Shown here: positions 6,395-9,114 of the stretch, one piece after another
Position numbering within the stretch: position 1 is the first letter of the stretch
How the letters are laid out: each line of letters begins with the position of its first letter
Assembly (NCBI GenBank): GCA_029883965.1
Contig: JAOUIN010000082.1
Span: 1 to 9,114, forward strand
Source of the DNA: Betaproteobacteria bacterium
GTDB lineage: Bacteria > Pseudomonadota > Gammaproteobacteria > Burkholderiales > SG8-41
Direction of reading: 5' to 3'
DNA length: 9,114 nt
The notes under the pieces: generated by a model
What the model was told of the DNA's origin: nothing
Database searches by the model: none
Seen by the model: only the letters and a program-made list of their open reading frames with translations
Made by a program: the position numbers and the translations under genes

Positions 6395-7122
6395 TCACAT
6401 CGCTCAAAAATATTCGCATCGTGCTGTGCGGCACCTCGCATCCGGGCAACATCGGCGCTGCAGCGCGCGCGATGCGTACCATGGGCATCACCGATCTCGC
6501 AATGGTCAATCCGCAGCGCTATCCCGATCCGCAGGCGGTGTGGTTCGCTGCGGGGGCGATGGACGTGCTGGAATCAGCGCGTGTGTGTAAGAGTCTTAGT
6601 GAGGCCCTCGCCGGAACCGGGTTTGCGATCGCGAGTTCGGCGCGCCAGCGCGACATCGCGGTGCCGATGGTCGATGTGCGTGAAGCGGCACTGCAGGCGG
6701 TGGCTATCGCGCAATCGCGGCCGGTGGCACTGGTGTTCGGCAATGAAACATCCGGACTCAGCAATGACGAGGTCGGTTGCTGCGGATTGCTCGCGAGCAT
6801 ACCAGTCGATCCGGAATTCTCATCGCTGAATGTGGCGGCGGCGGTGCAGGTGTTCTGTTACGAACTGCGCATGGCCTGCGGCGCGGTGCTGCCGGACGAT
6901 AAAGCGCAGACGCTGGCCACGCACGAGGAAGTCGAGGCGTTCTATGCGCACCTGGAACAAACCATCACCACCACCGGATTCCTCAATCCGGCGCATCCGC
7001 GCAAGCTGATGTACCGGCTGCGGCGGCTGTTCGCACGGTCCCGATTGCAGGTGGAAGAGGTCAATATCCTGCGCGGAATACTCAGCAGCCTGCTCACGCC
7101 GAAGAACCGGGACAAGGACTGA
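6379..7122 (+). CDS. trmJ: tRNA (cytidine/uridine-32-2'-O)-methyltransferase TrmJ
   Basis: SPOUT-fold, SAM-dependent enzyme that 2'-O-methylates position 32 in the anticodon loop of certain tRNAs; it works as a dimer with a trefoil knot. The 247-aa length matches E. coli TrmJ (246). SPOUT motifs are in order: GNIGAAARAM (23-32, with the catalytic-site R30 matching E. coli R23), ALVFGNETSGLSNDEV (117-132) and SSLNVAAAVQV (148-158). The family C-terminal part follows (FYAHLEQTITTTGF, LRRLFARS, NILRGIL). GNE replaces the GRE of E. coli in motif 2. The frame is open further upstream to 6265, but that extension runs through the palindromic element and is not TrmJ-like, so ATG 6379 is chosen. Relative to E. 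coli the N-terminus has about seven extra residues, largely from the terminal repeat. No strong ribosome site precedes the ATG. Followed by cysE after 106 bases. Confidence 0.94.
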   Translation: MVNRPLTSLKNIRIVLCGTSHPGNIGAAARAMRTMGITDLAMVNPQRYPDPQAVWFAAGAMDVLESARVCKSLSEALAGTGFAIASSARQRDIAVPMVDVREAALQAVAIAQSRPVALVFGNETSGLSNDEVGCCGLLASIPVDPEFSSLNVAAAVQVFCYELRMACGAVLPDDKAQTLATHEEVEAFYAHLEQTITTTGFLNPAHPRKLMYRLRRLFARSRLQVEEVNILRGILSSLLTPKNRDKD

Positions 7123-7228
7123 ACGTTATCGTAAGTGCTTGTTTAAATAGATTTATATCGATAACCCTTAATCTTGATAAAAACAGTAGGTTATTGTAGT
7201 CTGACGTCCTATTCATCAGGCAACGCTA
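7123..7228 (+). promoter_or_regulatory. AT-rich leader and regulatory region upstream of cysE
   Basis: Markedly AT-rich compared with its surroundings. TTGATA (7174-7179) is a plausible -35, but the -10 at 17 bases (TAGTCT, 7197-7202) is poor. GTTATCG (7125-7131) can pair with CGATAAC (7159-7165), and ATAACC (7161-7166) can pair with GGTTAT (7189-7194); the two pairings exclude one another. Bases 7161-7169 (ATAACCCTT) match the left half of the IscR type 2 consensus, but the right half is not matched. The cysE ribosome site is a modest CAGG at 7217-7220, 8 bases before the ATG. Confidence 0.35.
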
Positions 7229-7951
7229 ATGTTTGAAAAAATCAGCGAAGAAATTGCGGTGGTGTTCGAGCGCGACCCCGCAGCACGCAGTACCTGGGAA
7301 GTGGTGACCTGCTATCCGGGATTCCACGCGCTGCTGGCGCATCGCCTGTCGCATGCACTGTGGACGCGTGGGTTCAAATGGCTGGCACGCTGGGTTTCGC
7401 ATTGGGCGCGCTGGCTTACCGGCATCGAAATTCATCCCGGCGTGCGCATCGGCAGGCGGTTTTTCATCGATCACGGCATGGGCGTGGTGATCGGCGAAAC
7501 CGCGGAAATCGGTGATGACTGCACGCTGTACCACGGCGTCACACTGGGCGGCACGACCTGGAACAAGGGCAAGCGCCATCCGACGTTGAAGAACAGCGTG
7601 GTCGTCGGCGCCGGGGCAAAAATACTCGGGCCGATCACGATCGGCGAGAACGCCAAGGTCGGCTCCAACGCGGTGGTGGTCAAGGATGTGCCGGACGGTG
7701 CCACCGCAATCGGCATTCCGGCGCGCCTGGTGGAAACCGGCGATACGGATGGCCGCTTTGCCGCGTACGCGGTGGCGCGCGATGCCAACGATCCGGTGGC
7801 GCGCGCGATGCACGCGCTGATCGATCACAGCGCAGACACTGACAAACGCATCGAGCAGATCCTCGCCGAACTGCAGCGCTTGGGATTAAAAATCGAGGGT
7901 GTGGAACCTGAACAGTTCGATGCCAGCGGGTTGAATCGCATTGTTGACTGA
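7229..7951 (+). CDS. cysE: Serine O-acetyltransferase
   Basis: Transfers acetyl from acetyl-CoA to L-serine, giving O-acetylserine for cysteine synthesis; cytoplasmic, usually feedback-inhibited by cysteine. The 240-aa protein is of the short SAT type. An N-terminal helical part (1-63) precedes a left-handed beta-helix of hexapeptide repeats from about 65 (IEIHPGVRIG, DHGMGVVIGETAEIGDD, TLYHGVTLGGTTWNKGKRHPTL at 99-120, then VVVGAGAKILGPITIGENAKVGSNAVV). It ends in a charged tail of about 70 residues. H82 aligns with catalytic H158 of E. coli CysE. Its partner D143 is matched by E67, a substitution usual in this short subfamily. The C-terminus ends RIVD rather than the isoleucine that E. coli CysE uses to dock into CysK, so cysteine-synthase binding may differ. 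Placement next to iscR and a cysteine desulfurase ties cysteine supply to Fe-S assembly. Confidence 0.95.
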   Translation: MFEKISEEIAVVFERDPAARSTWEVVTCYPGFHALLAHRLSHALWTRGFKWLARWVSHWARWLTGIEIHPGVRIGRRFFIDHGMGVVIGETAEIGDDCTLYHGVTLGGTTWNKGKRHPTLKNSVVVGAGAKILGPITIGENAKVGSNAVVVKDVPDGATAIGIPARLVETGDTDGRFAAYAVARDANDPVARAMHALIDHSADTDKRIEQILAELQRLGLKIEGVEPEQFDASGLNRIVD

Positions 7952-7972
7952 TTTTGTCGGGTAAGCTAAAAT
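7940..7972 (+). promoter_or_regulatory. iscR promoter with overlapping IscR type 1 box
   Basis: TTGACT (7944-7949) and TAAAAT (7967-7972), each 5/6 to consensus, are separated by exactly 17 bases. The -35 overlaps the cysE stop codon. Bases 7940-7964 match the recalled 25-base E. coli IscR type 1 consensus at 22 positions, including both GACT and GTC cores (7946-7949 and 7956-7958). In E. coli, [2Fe-2S]-IscR represses its own operon through such sites; the same autoregulation is inferred here. A start near 7979 would leave a leader of about 60 bases. Confidence 0.75.
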
Positions 7973-8041
7973 CGCTATCTGGAATGAGTCCATTGTATGC
8001 ATTTAAGCTATTGTTTTTAAACGATTAATTAGAGGTCAATC

Positions 8042-8518
8042 ATGAGGCTGACAACGAAAGGCCGATTTGCCGTAACAGCGATGGTGGACCTGGGCATGCG
8101 TCACGGCACGGGCCCGGTCACGCTTGCGGAAATCAGCGGGCGCCAGAAGATCTCACTGTCCTATCTGGAACAGTTGTTCGGCAAGCTGCGCCGGCGGCAC
8201 ATTGTCGATTCGGTCCGCGGTCCCGGCGGCGGCTACTGCCTGGCACGTGACATGTCCGCATTGACCGTGGCCGACATCATTCTCGCGGTGGACGAACCCA
8301 TCGACGCCACCCAATGCGCCGGCAAGGAAAACTGCAAGGATGAGGAAAAATGCCTGACCCACGATCTGTGGGCGACGCTGAACGAGCGCATTTTCGACTA
8401 TCTCGGATCGGTCACGCTGAAGCAATTGGTGGAGAACCAGCGCGCCAAGGACGCGGGTATCGCACCGGTGCATGACATGCGCACCGTGGCGCGCAAACCG
8501 GACACCGTGGCGGCCTGA
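8042..8518 (+). CDS. iscR: Fe-S cluster-sensing Rrf2-family regulator IscR
   Basis: Transcription regulator that binds a [2Fe-2S] cluster and, in E. coli, represses the isc operon when clusters are plentiful; its apo form controls other genes through type 2 sites. The 158-aa protein opens MRLTTKGRFAVTAMVDLGMR. The winged helix includes SLSYLEQLFGKLRR and the wing SVRGPGGGY. The cluster ligands are present at E. coli numbering: C92, C98, C104 and H107, in DATQCAGKENC and EKCLTHDLW. The C-terminal tail (about 137-158) is variable. GAGG at 8032-8035, 6 bases before the ATG, supports the start. It has its own promoter at the end of cysE, and its stop is 14 bases before the desulfurase gene, so the two are one transcription unit. 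Confidence 0.97.
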   Translation: MRLTTKGRFAVTAMVDLGMRHGTGPVTLAEISGRQKISLSYLEQLFGKLRRRHIVDSVRGPGGGYCLARDMSALTVADIILAVDEPIDATQCAGKENCKDEEKCLTHDLWATLNERIFDYLGSVTLKQLVENQRAKDAGIAPVHDMRTVARKPDTVAA

Positions 8519-8532
8519 AGCTGGAGCGCAGC

Positions 8533-9114
8533 ATGCACGTCTACTTCGACCACAACGCGACCACGCCGCTCGACGAGCGCGTACTTGCGGTCATGTTGCC
8601 CTATCTGCGCGAGCAGCACGGCAACGCGTCTAGCCGTCACGAGTTCGGTACCCAGGCACGGCAGGCGGTTGATGCGGCGCGTGAGCAGGTGGCCGCAGTC
8701 GTCGGCGTGCAACCCGCGCAGGTGATTTTCACCAGCGGCGGCACCGAAGCCAACAACCTGTTCATCAAGGGCGCGGCAGGCTATCTGTCACCCGCGCAGA
8801 TTGCGGTCAGCGGGATTGAACATCCGTGCGTGGCAAAACCGGCGCAGGAACTCGCGCGCCAGGGTTGGGGGGTGCGCAAGCTGGCGGTGACGCGCGACGG
8901 TGCAGTTGATCTTGCGGATGTCGATGCGGCACTGCAGGTGCCCACCGGCATCGTGTCGGTAATGCTGGCCAACAACGAAACCGGCGTGATCCAGGACGTC
9001 GCAGCGGTGGGTGAGCGCGCGCGCCGGGCGAAGGCCGTGATGCACACGGATGCCGTGCAGGCGCTGGGCAAGATGGCGGTGGATTTTAATGCGCTGAATG
9101 TACAGGCGATGACG
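8533..9114 (+). CDS. iscS: Cysteine desulfurase, IscS/NifS family (5' part, cut by window edge)
   Basis: PLP enzyme that converts cysteine to alanine and passes the sulfur, as a persulfide, to Fe-S scaffolds and other acceptors. The first 194 codons are present. Class V aminotransferase motifs are visible: VYFDHNATTPLD at the N-terminus, SSRHEFG, FTSGGTEANNL (the cofactor phosphate-binding loop), the conserved histidine in GIEHPCV that stacks on PLP, ANNETGVIQD, and HTDAVQALGK with the PLP-binding D and Q. The PLP lysine and the catalytic cysteine lie beyond the right edge. Wording such as DHNATTPLD and SGGTEANNL is nearer to NifS-type enzymes than to E. coli IscS (DYSATTPVD, SGATESDNL), so this may be an extra desulfurase ahead of a canonical iscS. 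GNASS replaces the usual GNPSS. GGAG at 8523-8526, 6 bases before the ATG, supports the start. The family is secure; the iscS symbol is provisional. Confidence 0.88.
   Translation, partial: MHVYFDHNATTPLDERVLAVMLPYLREQHGNASSRHEFGTQARQAVDAAREQVAAVVGVQPAQVIFTSGGTEANNLFIKGAAGYLSPAQIAVSGIEHPCVAKPAQELARQGWGVRKLAVTRDGAVDLADVDAALQVPTGIVSVMLANNETGVIQDVAAVGERARRAKAVMHTDAVQALGKMAVDFNALNVQAMT

Overview
The window looks like chromosomal housekeeping DNA from a GC-rich proteobacterium, most likely a betaproteobacterium or a related gammaproteobacterium. The basis is family resemblance recognised by eye: MutS that keeps E. coli residue numbering almost exactly, SuhB opening MHPMLNIA, an IscR with C92/C98/C104, and the neighbourhood suhB / trmJ-cysE-iscR-desulfurase. 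No search was run, so the taxonomic call is inference.

Layout. Bases 1-2536 hold nearly all of mutS on the minus strand, with the last few C-terminal codons beyond the left edge. A gene-poor gap of about 600 bases follows; its mutS-proximal edge carries overlapping dyads. A tight plus-strand operon then encodes a stand-alone REC response regulator (3132-3545), a TPR lipoprotein overlapping it by 4 bases (3542-4231), and an MscS-type channel (4261-5142). A GC-rich hairpin separates mscS from the convergent suhB (5979-5179, minus). From trmJ onward all genes are plus-strand: trmJ (6379-7122), cysE (7229-7951), iscR (8042-8518) and the first 194 codons of a cysteine desulfurase (8533 to the right edge).

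The most unusual feature is in the divergent suhB-trmJ gap. A 270-bp segment (6125-6394) is bounded by perfect 22-bp inverted repeats and contains two further long imperfect hairpins (6155-6256 and 6264-6363). It has the form of a small non-coding palindromic element (MITE-like), or possibly an invertible segment. One terminal repeat supplies the apparent trmJ start codon and its first five codons; the other supplies the -35 hexamer of the best suhB promoter candidate.

Functionally, trmJ, cysE, iscR and the desulfurase link tRNA modification, cysteine synthesis and Fe-S assembly: CysE makes the O-acetylserine used to form cysteine, the desulfurase takes sulfur from cysteine, and IscR senses Fe-S supply. 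A well-matched IscR type 1 box overlaps the -35 of a strong sigma70-type promoter at the cysE stop codon, which predicts Fe-S feedback on iscR and downstream genes. No tRNA, rRNA, CRISPR array or transposase/recombinase gene was seen.
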